Positions 25,219 through 34,945 of a stretch of DNA of 64,000 nucleotides are shown piece by piece (position 1 is the first letter of the stretch; each line of letters begins with the position of its first letter). This DNA is from DASULK01 sp036278255 (GTDB lineage: Bacteria; Actinomycetota; Actinomycetes; Mycobacteriales; Micromonosporaceae), in the NCBI GenBank assembly GCA_036278255.1, contig DASULK010000080.1:9434-73433 (forward strand), read 5' to 3'. The notes under the pieces are model-generated. The model saw only the letters and a list, made by a program, of their open reading frames with translations, was not told where the DNA came from and did no database searches. The position numbers and the translations under genes were made by a program.

Positions 25219-26778
25219 GTGGAGAACCGTCCGATCAGTGATCTGCCCATGCCTGTCGAAGACCCGCACTCCCGGCCCGTCCCGGAACGGACAATAGGGG
25301 TGGTGTCGTCCATCCCGCTCGGCCTGACCTTTGATGACGTGCTGTTGCAGCCGGCCGAGTCGGACGTGGTGCCGGGCCGAGTCAACACCATCACCCGACT
25401 GACCCGGAATGTGTCGCTTGCCATCCCGCTGGTCTCCAGCGCCATGGACACCGTCACCGAAGCCCGGATGGCGATCGCGATGGCCCGCCAGGGGGGCATC
25501 GGTGTCCTCCACCGCAACCTGTCGGTCGAGGATCAGGCGTTGCAGGTCGATCTGGTCAAGCGCTCCGAAGCCGGCATGATCACCAATCCGGTGACCTGCC
25601 GCCCCGACGACACGTTGCGGGATGTTGACGCGCTCTGTGCGCGCTACCGCATCTCCGGTGCGCCGGTGGTGGATGACGAGGGCATCCTGGTGGGGATCGT
25701 CACCAACCGCGACATGCGCTTCGTCTCCGATACCGCCACCCCGGTCCGAGAGATCATGACCCGGATGCCCCTGGTCACCGCCCGTGTCGGCGTGACCAGG
25801 GCGGAGGCGCTCGAGTTGCTGCGTAAGCACAAGGTCGAGAAGCTGCCTCTGGTCGACGAAGGCAACCGGCTGCGCGGCCTCATCACCGTCAAGGACTTCA
25901 CCAAGAGCGAGCAGTTCCCGCACGCGACCAAGGACGAGGCGGGCCGGCTGCGGGTCGCCGCCGCGGTCGGGGTGGGTGAGGACGCCTACAAGCGGGCCCA
26001 GACCCTCATCGACGCCGGCGTGGATGTCGTCATCGTGGATACCGCTCACGGCCACCAGCGTGCGGTGCTGGAGATGGTCGCTCGGCTGAAGAAGGATGCG
26101 ACGATCGACATCGTCGGCGGCAACGTCGCAACCTACGCCGGCGCCAAGGCGCTGGTCGACGCCGGTGCGGACGCGGTCAAGGTCGGCGTCGGCCCCGGCG
26201 CGATCTGCACCACCCGGGTGGTCGCCGGGGTCGGGGTCCCGCAGATCACCGCAGTCATGGAGGCGTCCCGGGCCGCCCGGCCGGCGGGGGTGCCGGTGAT
26301 CGGCGACGGCGGGATCCAGTACTCCGGCGACATCGCCAAGGCCCTGGTGGCCGGCGCCGACACGGCCATGCTCGGTGGCCTGCTCGCCGGCTGCGCGGAG
26401 AGCCCGGGCGAGTTGCTGCTCATCAACGGCAAGCAGTTCAAGACCTACCGGGGGATGGGCTCGCTGGGCGCGATGCAGTCGCGGGGCCAGGCCCGCTCCT
26501 ACTCCAAGGACCGCTACTTCCAACAGGACGTCCTCAACGAGGACAAGCTGGTGCCGGAGGGCGTCGAGGGTCAGGTCCCCTACCGCGGGCCGTTGTCCGT
26601 GGTGGCCCACCAGCTGATCGGCGGGTTGCGGGCTGCCATGGGGTACGTCGGCGCGGAGAGCATTCCCGAGCTGCAGCGCCGCGGTCAGCTCATCCGGATC
26701 ACCGCGGCGGGGCTGAAGGAGAGCCACCCGCATGACATCCAAGTCACCGTTGAAGCCCCCAACTATTACACCCGCTAG
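25219..26778 (+). CDS. guaB: Inosine-5'-monophosphate dehydrogenase
   Basis: Oxidises IMP to XMP, the committed step of GMP synthesis. The 519 residues contain the barrel with catalytic loop GPGAICTTR, a CBS pair at about residues 115-230 (MTRMPLVTA, LPLVDEGNRLRGLITVKDF), and the flap with GAMQSRGQARS. I chose the GTG at 25219, behind AGGGGA. A TACGAT hexamer at 25127-25132 followed by a GTG at 25141 would allow a 26-residue N-terminal extension from a leaderless mRNA. guaB3 follows after 11 bases. Confidence 0.96.
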   Translation: MENRPISDLPMPVEDPHSRPVPERTIGVVSSIPLGLTFDDVLLQPAESDVVPGRVNTITRLTRNVSLAIPLVSSAMDTVTEARMAIAMARQGGIGVLHRNLSVEDQALQVDLVKRSEAGMITNPVTCRPDDTLRDVDALCARYRISGAPVVDDEGILVGIVTNRDMRFVSDTATPVREIMTRMPLVTARVGVTRAEALELLRKHKVEKLPLVDEGNRLRGLITVKDFTKSEQFPHATKDEAGRLRVAAAVGVGEDAYKRAQTLIDAGVDVVIVDTAHGHQRAVLEMVARLKKDATIDIVGGNVATYAGAKALVDAGADAVKVGVGPGAICTTRVVAGVGVPQITAVMEASRAARPAGVPVIGDGGIQYSGDIAKALVAGADTAMLGGLLAGCAESPGELLLINGKQFKTYRGMGSLGAMQSRGQARSYSKDRYFQQDVLNEDKLVPEGVEGQVPYRGPLSVVAHQLIGGLRAAMGYVGAESIPELQRRGQLIRITAAGLKESHPHDIQVTVEAPNYYTR

Positions 26779-26789
26779 GAGCCGTTGAC

Positions 26790-27908
26790 GTGCGTGACGT
26801 GGTCGAGATCGGGTTGGGTAAGACCGCGCAGCGCGGCTACCACCTCGACGACATCGCGATTGTGCCGAGCCGCCGTACCCGTGATGTCGATGACGTGTCG
26901 ACGACGTGGCAGCTCGATGCCTACCAGTTCCGTATCCCCTGCGTGGGGCACCCGTCCGACGCGACCATGAGCCCGGCGTCAGTGCTGGCCCTGGGACAGC
27001 TCGGTGGCCTCGGCGTGCTCAACGTCGAGGGCCTCTGGACCCGGTACGAGGACCCGACCAAGATCCTGGAGGAGTTGTCCGGGCTGAAGGAGCCGGCGCA
27101 GACGACCCTGCGCCTGCAGGAGGTCTACGCAGAACCCATCCGTACCGAGCTGATCACCGAGCGGATCCGTCAGCTACGTGATGGTGGGGTGACGGTGGCC
27201 GTCCGGGTGTCGCCGCAGCACACGCTGGCGCTCGCCCCGGCGATCCTCGATGCGGGTGTCGACGTGCTGGTCATCCAGGGCACCATCGTCTCCGCTGAAC
27301 ACGTCTCCACCAGCGAGGAACCCCTCAACCTCAAGGAGTTCATCGCCGATCTCGACGTGCCGGTCGTCGTCGGTGGCTGCACCGACTACAAGACGGCGCT
27401 GCACCTGATGCGTACCGGGGCGGCCGGTGTGATCGTCGGGGTCGGCGCCGACGAATGGTCGACCACCGGCGACGTGCTGGGCATCCGGGTGCCGATGGCC
27501 ACCGCGATCGCCGATGCCGCGGCCGCTCGCCGCGACTACCTCGACGAGACCGGCGGGCGGTACGTGCACCTGATCGCCGACGGCAACCTGCGTACCTCCG
27601 GGGACATCGCCAAGGCGCTGGGGTGCGGTGCCGACGCGGTGATGCTCGGCCAACCGCTGTCCCGTTGCGACGAGGCGCCGGCGGGCGGCGCGTGGTGGCA
27701 TTCGGCCGCCAGCCACCCCAAGCTGCCGCGCGGCAGGTTCGCGGCCGCCGGTGACCGGCTCGGCACGATGGAGAAGCTGCTGTACGGACCGGCCGACGAG
27801 CCGGACGGGCGGCTCAACCTCTTCGGCGGTCTACGTCGGTCGATGGCCAAGTGTGGTTACCGCGACCTGAAGGAGTTCCAGCGGGTCAGCATCGTCCTCG
27901 ACCGGTAG
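26790..27908 (+). CDS. guaB3: GuaB3-type IMPDH/GMP-reductase family protein
   Basis: A 372-residue TIM-barrel member of the IMPDH/GMPR family with no CBS domains. The barrel shows VGGCTDYKTALHLMRTGAAG, and YLDETGGRYVHLIADG and GGLRRSMAKCGYRDLKEFQ at the C-terminus are specific to the actinobacterial/cyanobacterial GuaB3 group. The position of the IMPDH catalytic Cys reads GADEWSTTGDVLG, with no Cys. The true reaction is uncertain; a GMP-reductase role has been proposed for GuaB3 relatives. It forms an operon with guaB. Confidence 0.9.
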   Translation: MRDVVEIGLGKTAQRGYHLDDIAIVPSRRTRDVDDVSTTWQLDAYQFRIPCVGHPSDATMSPASVLALGQLGGLGVLNVEGLWTRYEDPTKILEELSGLKEPAQTTLRLQEVYAEPIRTELITERIRQLRDGGVTVAVRVSPQHTLALAPAILDAGVDVLVIQGTIVSAEHVSTSEEPLNLKEFIADLDVPVVVGGCTDYKTALHLMRTGAAGVIVGVGADEWSTTGDVLGIRVPMATAIADAAAARRDYLDETGGRYVHLIADGNLRTSGDIAKALGCGADAVMLGQPLSRCDEAPAGGAWWHSAASHPKLPRGRFAAAGDRLGTMEKLLYGPADEPDGRLNLFGGLRRSMAKCGYRDLKEFQRVSIVLDR

Positions 27909-27928
27909 TCGATCTCATCGCGACGCGT

Positions 27929-27957
27929 CCACGGGCCGGCGGGTAGCCGGCCCGTGG
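27929..27957 (+). terminator. Terminator of guaB-guaB3
   Basis: A perfect 12-bp inverted repeat, CCACGGGCCGGC (27929-27940) and complement (27946-27957), with a five-base loop starts 20 bases after the guaB3 stop. There is no T-run, which is usual in this GC range. Confidence 0.7.
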
Positions 27958-27990
27958 GCTCTGTGGGCAGAAGTGGGAAGGGGGCCGTCG

Positions 27991-29388
<1,398 letters not shown>

Positions 29389-29444
29389 TCCCGCCCGACT
29401 CCGCGATCGGATCCGTTGACCGGCACCGCCGGCGGTACGGTCCG

Positions 29445-29813
29445 GTGATGATTCGTCCCCCCCCCCCGGATATCTGGTACGCGCAACTGCCGATGGTCTA
29501 CGCCGCCGCCGGGGCCCTGGTCACGGACCCGGCGGGCCGGGTGCTGATGGTCAAGCCCAACTACCGGGACTATTGGATGATCCTAGGCGGCACGCTGGAG
29601 GCGGACGAGCCGCCGCATGCGGGCTGCGCCCGTGAGGTGGCCGAGGAGATCGATCTCGTCCTGCCGGTCGGCCGGCTTCGAACGTCGCCCACCGACTGCC
29701 GGCTGCGCTCGCAGCGCGGGCGAGCGCCAGCACGATCTATCTTCCGGACACGGTGTCGGCCGACGATGGCTGAGGGTGGACTTCCGAATTTGCTACCCCC
29801 TCGAGGCTTGTAG
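29445..29813 (+). pseudogene. Nudix hydrolase, frameshifted and truncated
   Basis: The first ~80 residues are a good Nudix N-terminus with box GGTLEADE then REVAEEI. After VGRLRTS the frame loses similarity; the expected continuation appears in another frame (STIYLPDTVSADDG, bases ~29729-29769) and is then cut by a stop. A possible third fragment, RVDFRI, is in yet another frame. The start region has a run of 11 C (29457-29467) coding for four prolines. The gene abuts the lower-GC islet that follows and looks inactive. Confidence 0.75.
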
Positions 29814-29849
29814 CAGGCCCGGATCCCGACATTCACGGCGAGGACAACA

Positions 29850-30293
29850 TCAGCTCTTGCGAATGCTTTCGGCCTGGTCAATGATCGCCACTTCCGCATC
29901 CCCGATGGAGCACTCATCCGGTATGTCGGGCTCCTTCTCGCCAAGTGGCGGAGCGGAGTAGCCGCCACTGCCTGCGAATGATTCGCCAACGGTGATCGGA
30001 CCGAGTCCGGGGACGTTCACCCCAACCTGGCCGTCAGTGAGAAGCGTGACACCCGATGGCCAAACAAGCATATGGACACGTCCGTCGTCGGATTCGACCG
30101 CCAGGCAGCGACCTTCCGTGAGTTTCAGCTGTCCTGCAATCTGCGCATCCCGCCCGCCATCCTTCGGCGCCGAGACAAGGGTGCGTACGCCGTCACTCTC
30201 CAACACTCGGCCCCCGTTGTCACTTGCGCAGCCGGACGCGAGGGCCACCGCGAGCAGCGTAAGGAGTAGGTTGAAAGATTTGTTGGGGTTCAT
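29850..30293 (-). CDS. Small lipoprotein, unknown function
   Basis: A 147-residue protein with a signal peptide and lipobox ASGC (Cys at about residue 21). The mature part is beta-rich (CLAVESDDGRVHMLVWPSGVTLL) and resembles small actinobacterial lipoproteins with no assigned role. The start ATG follows GAGGATC and forms an ATGA overlap with the restored stop of the upstream S1 protease. Codon use is less GC-biased than the neighbours, suggesting acquisition together with the protease. Confidence 0.72.
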   Translation of the reverse strand: MNPNKSFNLLLTLLAVALASGCASDNGGRVLESDGVRTLVSAPKDGGRDAQIAGQLKLTEGRCLAVESDDGRVHMLVWPSGVTLLTDGQVGVNVPGLGPITVGESFAGSGGYSAPPLGEKEPDIPDECSIGDAEVAIIDQAESIRKS

Positions 30294-31602
30294 ATGTTGA
30301 TCCTCAGCGAAACGCCGAGTCGTGTATGGGCTTGACTTATTGGTGTGAACATGTCTCGGTCGAACAAGTTGTCGGTTTTCCAGCCGCTGTGGATACCGTA
30401 AGCGGTATTGCCATAAAACCATGGCCCCCACTATCGCCGCCAGCTGCTTTGCGTCGATGGGTCATTGTGGGCCCACAGTAAATGCCTCGGCACTGGTTCG
30501 TCTTGTAAACCTCGTCGCAGGTCTGGCCGGATGTCTGTCCAAATTTGCAAACAGCCGCTCCAGGTCCTGCTGTGCCCGTTCCTGTGGCGGGTCGGGTGGC
30601 GCCGGTATTATAAAAGAATCTATTACTCACGTATTCGGAAGACCGATGCCACTGGACGTCGCCATAGGCGCCCTCGTGGGCACTGATGAAGGTCAGCACG
30701 GCGCGGCCATTATAAGTCTGGTAGTTGTCGCAATGCCCAGCTGTCGTAACACCGTGCTCGGACGGTGCGCTGTTCCTCCAGACCGTGAACCCTGCCGTGC
30801 AACCGCTAAGTGGGCCTCCGCCATCGACTACGTCAACCCCGCCTTCGAGGCTTTGGTTGACTTCGATGGTTACTCGAATACTAGCTGGAGCGGTGATAAT
30901 TGCCTTCTGTAAAGGCGTGTTTCCTCTGCCTATCGCGGCGATTCGGTCTCGCGTGCTAGATGCCGACGCGCCGTACGGCGGTTTGACCGAAACTCTAATT
31001 TCGCCACTCTCTAAATCAGGATCAGTTGCTACGTCCGAGGCAACGGCAGTGTCTGCTAGCACCGCGTAGTGAATCTTTTTGGCAGCCTCAACCACTGCTG
31101 CCTCACTCCAGTTGACGCTGCGGACCTGAACTGGAACGGGAACCGAACCCAAGGCTATCGACAGATCATCGGGTGCCGGACCATGGAATGAGACCCAAGC
31201 TTCATAGCCATCACCTGACCCTACGGCTGCGGTAGTGAACTTCGTCGGATAGGCGCTGCGTAACCGATCGACCGCGTTGAAAAACTCTTGGCGCCATCCG
31301 TACCTACCAATCACCTCTTCCAGCTGTAACCCCCTTTCCGTCGCAATGACGGAAAGGTCCTGCAGCTCTGATGGCGTCGGTGTGACTGGAGCCGCCGCCG
31401 GCACGATGAACGTGTGGGGCTTCATGGCCGTCGCGGCGGGACGAGTAAAAGCCAGCTCTGCCCTAGTCAGTTCTCCGGAAGGGGCCGCGGCGGCGGATCC
31501 TGTTACGGGCGCACCGAGCGCCATGATCGCCGCAAGCAGGGAGGCCAGCTTCAACTTGCGCAGACGGCCAGGAGTTTTGGGGAGTAACGCTTGTTTCGGC
31601 AT
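30290..31602 (-). pseudogene. Secreted S1 serine protease with a C-terminal frameshift
   Basis: The ATG at 31602 starts a protein with a signal peptide (cleavage near residue 40), a ~200-residue pro-region and a chymotrypsin-fold domain: TAGHC (His), GAYGDV (Asp) and GGDSGG (Ser, about residue 391). As written, the frame leaves similarity after GDSGG and stops at 30337. Restoring one base in the C-run at 30423-30429 continues PWFYGNTAYGIHSGW, the normal end of such proteases, to a TGA at 30290 that overlaps the next gene's ATG. It is therefore either a recent one-base deletion or a sequencing error. Codon use is lower in GC. Confidence 0.8.
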
Positions 31603-31864
31603 CACGGCTTTTCCTTTGCTCGTGGCCGGGTGGGGGTTGGGTGGTCCGCGTGTGGAGACCGATGATGTTGGACGATATCGCAGATCGTGACTATTTTCTA
31701 GCTTGCAGTAGCGATGCGGCGGAGAAGATCCATGTTGGACAGTGCGCAAACGACTGCACCTGGCCCAAGGTGATTGCAGGCCTTAGCCGCGCTGCCGGAA
31801 GCGGTCAGCATCACCGAATCGGTCGTTACCCGCCTGTGGTCTCGGTCGGGCAACCATCGCCGGA
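31603..31864. other. Non-coding edge of the protease islet
   Basis: A spacer upstream of the S1 protease and downstream of the LCP gene. Bases 31660-31730 are AT-rich (GACTATTTTCTAGC) and may hold the protease promoter, though no clear hexamers are visible. Bases 31774-31864 read like codon-biased coding sequence (LQALAALPEAVSITES) but have an in-frame stop just upstream and no homology that I recognise; they may be a gene remnant. Confidence 0.35.
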
Positions 31865-33058
31865 TCAGCTATCAGCAGCAGGGCGGCCTCGGTCGGGAGT
31901 CCGAGATTCCTGTGTCAGCGGTGGTGGATCGGGGACGACCAGGTCGGGGTGGGCGGCGAGGAAGGTGTCGGCGCGACCGGCCCGGAGCTCGGCGATGAAT
32001 TTCCGCCCCACCTCGTTCAGCTCCTCGCCGCGGTAGCTGTTGCCGGTGCCGACCCCGTAGCCGGGGAGGCTGACCAGGGTGATCGCCTCGGGCCGTAGTC
32101 CGCTGAGGGCGAACGCGAAGTCGATCACCGACTGGTCGCCTCCGTCGAAGGTGAGTGTCTTACCCAGCGTCTGCAGCACCGCGCCGAGCCGGGCCGGGTC
32201 CCGGACCAGCTCCTGGTCGAGGAGTTTGCCCACGATCGCTTTGATCAACTGCTGGTGGTGGCGTTCCCGGGCGTAGGTGCCGCCGGTGATGTAGCGCTGC
32301 CGGGCGTAGTCGACCGCTTGCCAGCCGGTGAGGTGGTGCATCCCCTTCTCGTACACCATCTGCGGGCCGACGTAGCCGCCGTGCCCCGGCGCGCGGTGCT
32401 TGCCGTTCGGCTGCCGGTGCCGGGAGACGACCCGCTGATCGATGTAGAGGTCGACGCCGCCGAGCGCATCGACCAGCCGCTGGAGGCCCTGGAAGGTGAC
32501 CACGGCCGCGGCGTCGAACTGACGGATCTTGGTGTAGCTGCTGACCGTGGTGGCGAGCAGTTCGAGGCCCTGGGCGGTGTCGGGGGAGTTCGGCTTGCCG
32601 GGAACCCGGCTGCCGTAACTCATCGCGTGCGTCAGTTTCGTCCGCTGCCCGGAGAACTGCGCCTTCGGGAAGGCCGGGATCTCCACGATCAGGTCGCGGG
32701 GCAGGGAGAAGAGGTACGCCCGGTCCAGCGCCTCGGGGATGTGCATGATCATCACGGCGTCGGCGTGCGGCTGCCAGCTCGGCACACTGATCCGGGTGTC
32801 GATACCGACCAGCAGGATGTTGAGGGGGCCGGTGATATCAGCGCCCGGCTCGGGCAACGGGCTGGGGGTGGGGCTGGCGGAGGGGGATGGTGTCGGGGCG
32901 CCGGACGGCTCGGCGACGGTGGAGCCCTGGCGTGGGCGCAGTGCCGCATAGGCGACGCCGGCGAGCAGCGCCACCACGGCCGCGGCGGCCACACCCCGGA
33001 GAAGCCAGCGATGCCGCGCCGGGCGGCCCGGCATCTCTTCCTGCCCTGCTTCACTCAC
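31865..33058 (-). CDS. LytR-CpsA-Psr (LCP) family protein
   Basis: A 397-residue membrane-anchored enzyme of the family that attaches wall polymers (in actinobacteria arabinogalactan-like or teichoic-type glycopolymers) to peptidoglycan. It has a short cytoplasmic N-terminus, one membrane segment (residues ~19-43), a Pro/Ser/Thr-rich stalk and the LCP domain: NILLVGIDTR, DAVMIMHI, LPRDLIVEIP, then VDALGGVDLYID and YARQRYITGG with the Arg residues that hold the polyprenyl phosphate. It starts with GTG behind GGGAGG. Confidence 0.92.
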   Translation of the reverse strand: MSEAGQEEMPGRPARHRWLLRGVAAAAVVALLAGVAYAALRPRQGSTVAEPSGAPTPSPSASPTPSPLPEPGADITGPLNILLVGIDTRISVPSWQPHADAVMIMHIPEALDRAYLFSLPRDLIVEIPAFPKAQFSGQRTKLTHAMSYGSRVPGKPNSPDTAQGLELLATTVSSYTKIRQFDAAAVVTFQGLQRLVDALGGVDLYIDQRVVSRHRQPNGKHRAPGHGGYVGPQMVYEKGMHHLTGWQAVDYARQRYITGGTYARERHHQQLIKAIVGKLLDQELVRDPARLGAVLQTLGKTLTFDGGDQSVIDFAFALSGLRPEAITLVSLPGYGVGTGNSYRGEELNEVGRKFIAELRAGRADTFLAAHPDLVVPDPPPLTQESRTPDRGRPAADS

Positions 33059-33170
33059 CGACCGAATCCTCCCGCTCCAAGGTTGAAACGCCGGTTCCGG
33101 CCGGTTGGTTGCGTACGGAAATCGGCGATGGTGAAAATGTGGCCGTAGCGTACGGGCTTACCGGCCAGTA

Positions 33171-34871
33171 ATGATGGTTGCCATGCGGTACGACGTCGTG
33201 GTCATCGGTTCCGGCTTCGGTGGGAGCGTGGCAGCGCTCCGTCTGGCCGAGAAGGGCTACTCGGTCGCCGTGCTGGAGGCGGGGCGCCGCTTCGCCGACG
33301 ACGAATTCCCGCAGACCTCGTGGCGGGTGCGGCGGTTCCTGTGGGCACCGCGACTCGGCTGTTATGGCATCCAGCGGATCACCCTGCTGCGCTCGACGGG
33401 TCGTCGGGCGGGGGGAGCGGGGGCGGGGGTGCTGGTGCTCTCCGGGGCGGGGGTGGGCGGCGGATCCCTCGTCTACGCCAACACCCTCTACGAACCGCTG
33501 CCCGACTTCTACACTGATCCACAGTGGCGGGACATCGCGGACTGGCGGGCCGAACTGGCGCTCTACTACGAGCAGGCCAAACGGATGCTCGGTGTGACGA
33601 CGTACCCGATTGAGACGGCCGCGGACCGGGCGATGCGCGCGGTGGCCGAGCGGATGGGGGCCGGGAACACCTTCCGTCCCACCCCGGTCGGAGTCTATAT
33701 CGGACGGCCGGGGGAGGCGGTGCCCGACCCCTACTTCGGTGGTGCGGGGCCCGACCGCACCGGCTGCACCCACTGCGGCGCCTGCATGACCGGCTGCCGG
33801 GTGGGAGCCAAGAACACCCTGGTCAAGAACTACCTGTGGCTGGCGGAACGGCTCGGGGTGCAGGTGTCCGCGCTGACCATGGTGACCGCGGTACGGCCAT
33901 CCGGGGAGGGGTACGAGATCGACACCGTCCGTACCGGCGCCTGGCTCGGCCGGCGGCGTACCTTCCAGGCCGACCAGGTGATCTTCGCGGCCGGGGCGCT
34001 GGGCACCCAGCGCCTGCTGCACCGGATGAAGGCCGCCGGGCACCTGCCCGCCCTGTCACCCCGGCTCGGCGCCCTGACCCGGACCAATTCCGAGGCGATC
34101 CTCGGCGCGGCGGTGCCGGGCCGGGCCGCTCGACGCCGCGGTGTCGACTTCACCCGTGGGGTAGCGATCACCAGCTCCTTCCACCCCGATCCGCAGACCC
34201 ATATCGAGCCCGTGCGGTACGGGCGGGGCTCCAACCTTATGGGGCTGCTGCAGACCGCGCTGGTCGACGGCGGGCCGTGGCGGTTCTGGCGGTTGCTTGC
34301 CACGCTGGCCCGGCGCCCGCTGACCCAGCTGCGGGCGCTGTCGGTGCGGGACTGGTCCCGCCGCACGGTCATCGCCCTGGTGATGCAGTCAGCCGACAAC
34401 TCGCTGACCACCCTCTACCGGCGCGGCTGGACGGGGCGGCGTCGGCTGGCCACCATCCAGGGGCATGGCGCTCCCAACCCCACCTGGATCCCGGTCGGTA
34501 ACGCGGCGGTGCGGCTGCTCGCCGATGAGATCGACGCCGTCCCCGGTGGTTCAATCACCGAACCGTTCAACATCCCGATGACCGCGCACCTGCTTGGCGG
34601 GGCGGCGATCGGGGCGACACCCGCCGACGGGGTGGTCGACGCATACCACCGGGTCTTCGGCCATCCCGGCCTGCACGTGGTCGACGGGGCCGCGGTCTCC
34701 GCCAACCTGGGGGTCAACCCGTCGCTGACCATCACCGCGCAGGCGGAGCGGGCGATGTCGTTCTGGCCCAACCGCGGCGAGGACGACCCGCGTCCGCCGC
34801 TCGGCTCGCCGTACCTGCGCATCGATGCGGTGCCGCCGCGCCAACCGGCCGTGCCAGCCGCCTCGGCATGA
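33171..34871 (+). CDS. GMC oxidoreductase, ChoD-like
   Basis: A 566-residue FAD enzyme; ATG at 33171 or 33183 could start it. FAD-binding VIGSGFGGSVAALRLAEKG is at the N-terminus with GAGVGGGSLVYANTLY following. A cysteine-rich CTHCGACMTGC insert typical of the cholesterol-oxidase-like ChoD branch lies near residue 200, and NPSLTITAQAERAM is the C-terminal GMC signature. In mycobacteria choD also follows guaB3. No Tat signal is visible, so it is probably intracellular. A steroid substrate is a family-based guess. Confidence 0.87.
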   Translation: MMVAMRYDVVVIGSGFGGSVAALRLAEKGYSVAVLEAGRRFADDEFPQTSWRVRRFLWAPRLGCYGIQRITLLRSTGRRAGGAGAGVLVLSGAGVGGGSLVYANTLYEPLPDFYTDPQWRDIADWRAELALYYEQAKRMLGVTTYPIETAADRAMRAVAERMGAGNTFRPTPVGVYIGRPGEAVPDPYFGGAGPDRTGCTHCGACMTGCRVGAKNTLVKNYLWLAERLGVQVSALTMVTAVRPSGEGYEIDTVRTGAWLGRRRTFQADQVIFAAGALGTQRLLHRMKAAGHLPALSPRLGALTRTNSEAILGAAVPGRAARRRGVDFTRGVAITSSFHPDPQTHIEPVRYGRGSNLMGLLQTALVDGGPWRFWRLLATLARRPLTQLRALSVRDWSRRTVIALVMQSADNSLTTLYRRGWTGRRRLATIQGHGAPNPTWIPVGNAAVRLLADEIDAVPGGSITEPFNIPMTAHLLGGAAIGATPADGVVDAYHRVFGHPGLHVVDGAAVSANLGVNPSLTITAQAERAMSFWPNRGEDDPRPPLGSPYLRIDAVPPRQPAVPAASA

Positions 34872-34945
34872 AGAAGAGCCGGGGGCCTCACCCGTCAGGT
34901 CGGCCCCGATCGGCCCGGTGTTTGCGGTGAGTAGGCTTTATCGGC

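Noticed and set aside
31774..31998. Short frame reading LQALAALPEAVSITES next to the LCP gene
   Set aside because: It has coding-like codon use over ~30 codons but no homology that I recognise, a stop directly upstream, and it runs antisense into the LCP gene; kept only as possible debris.
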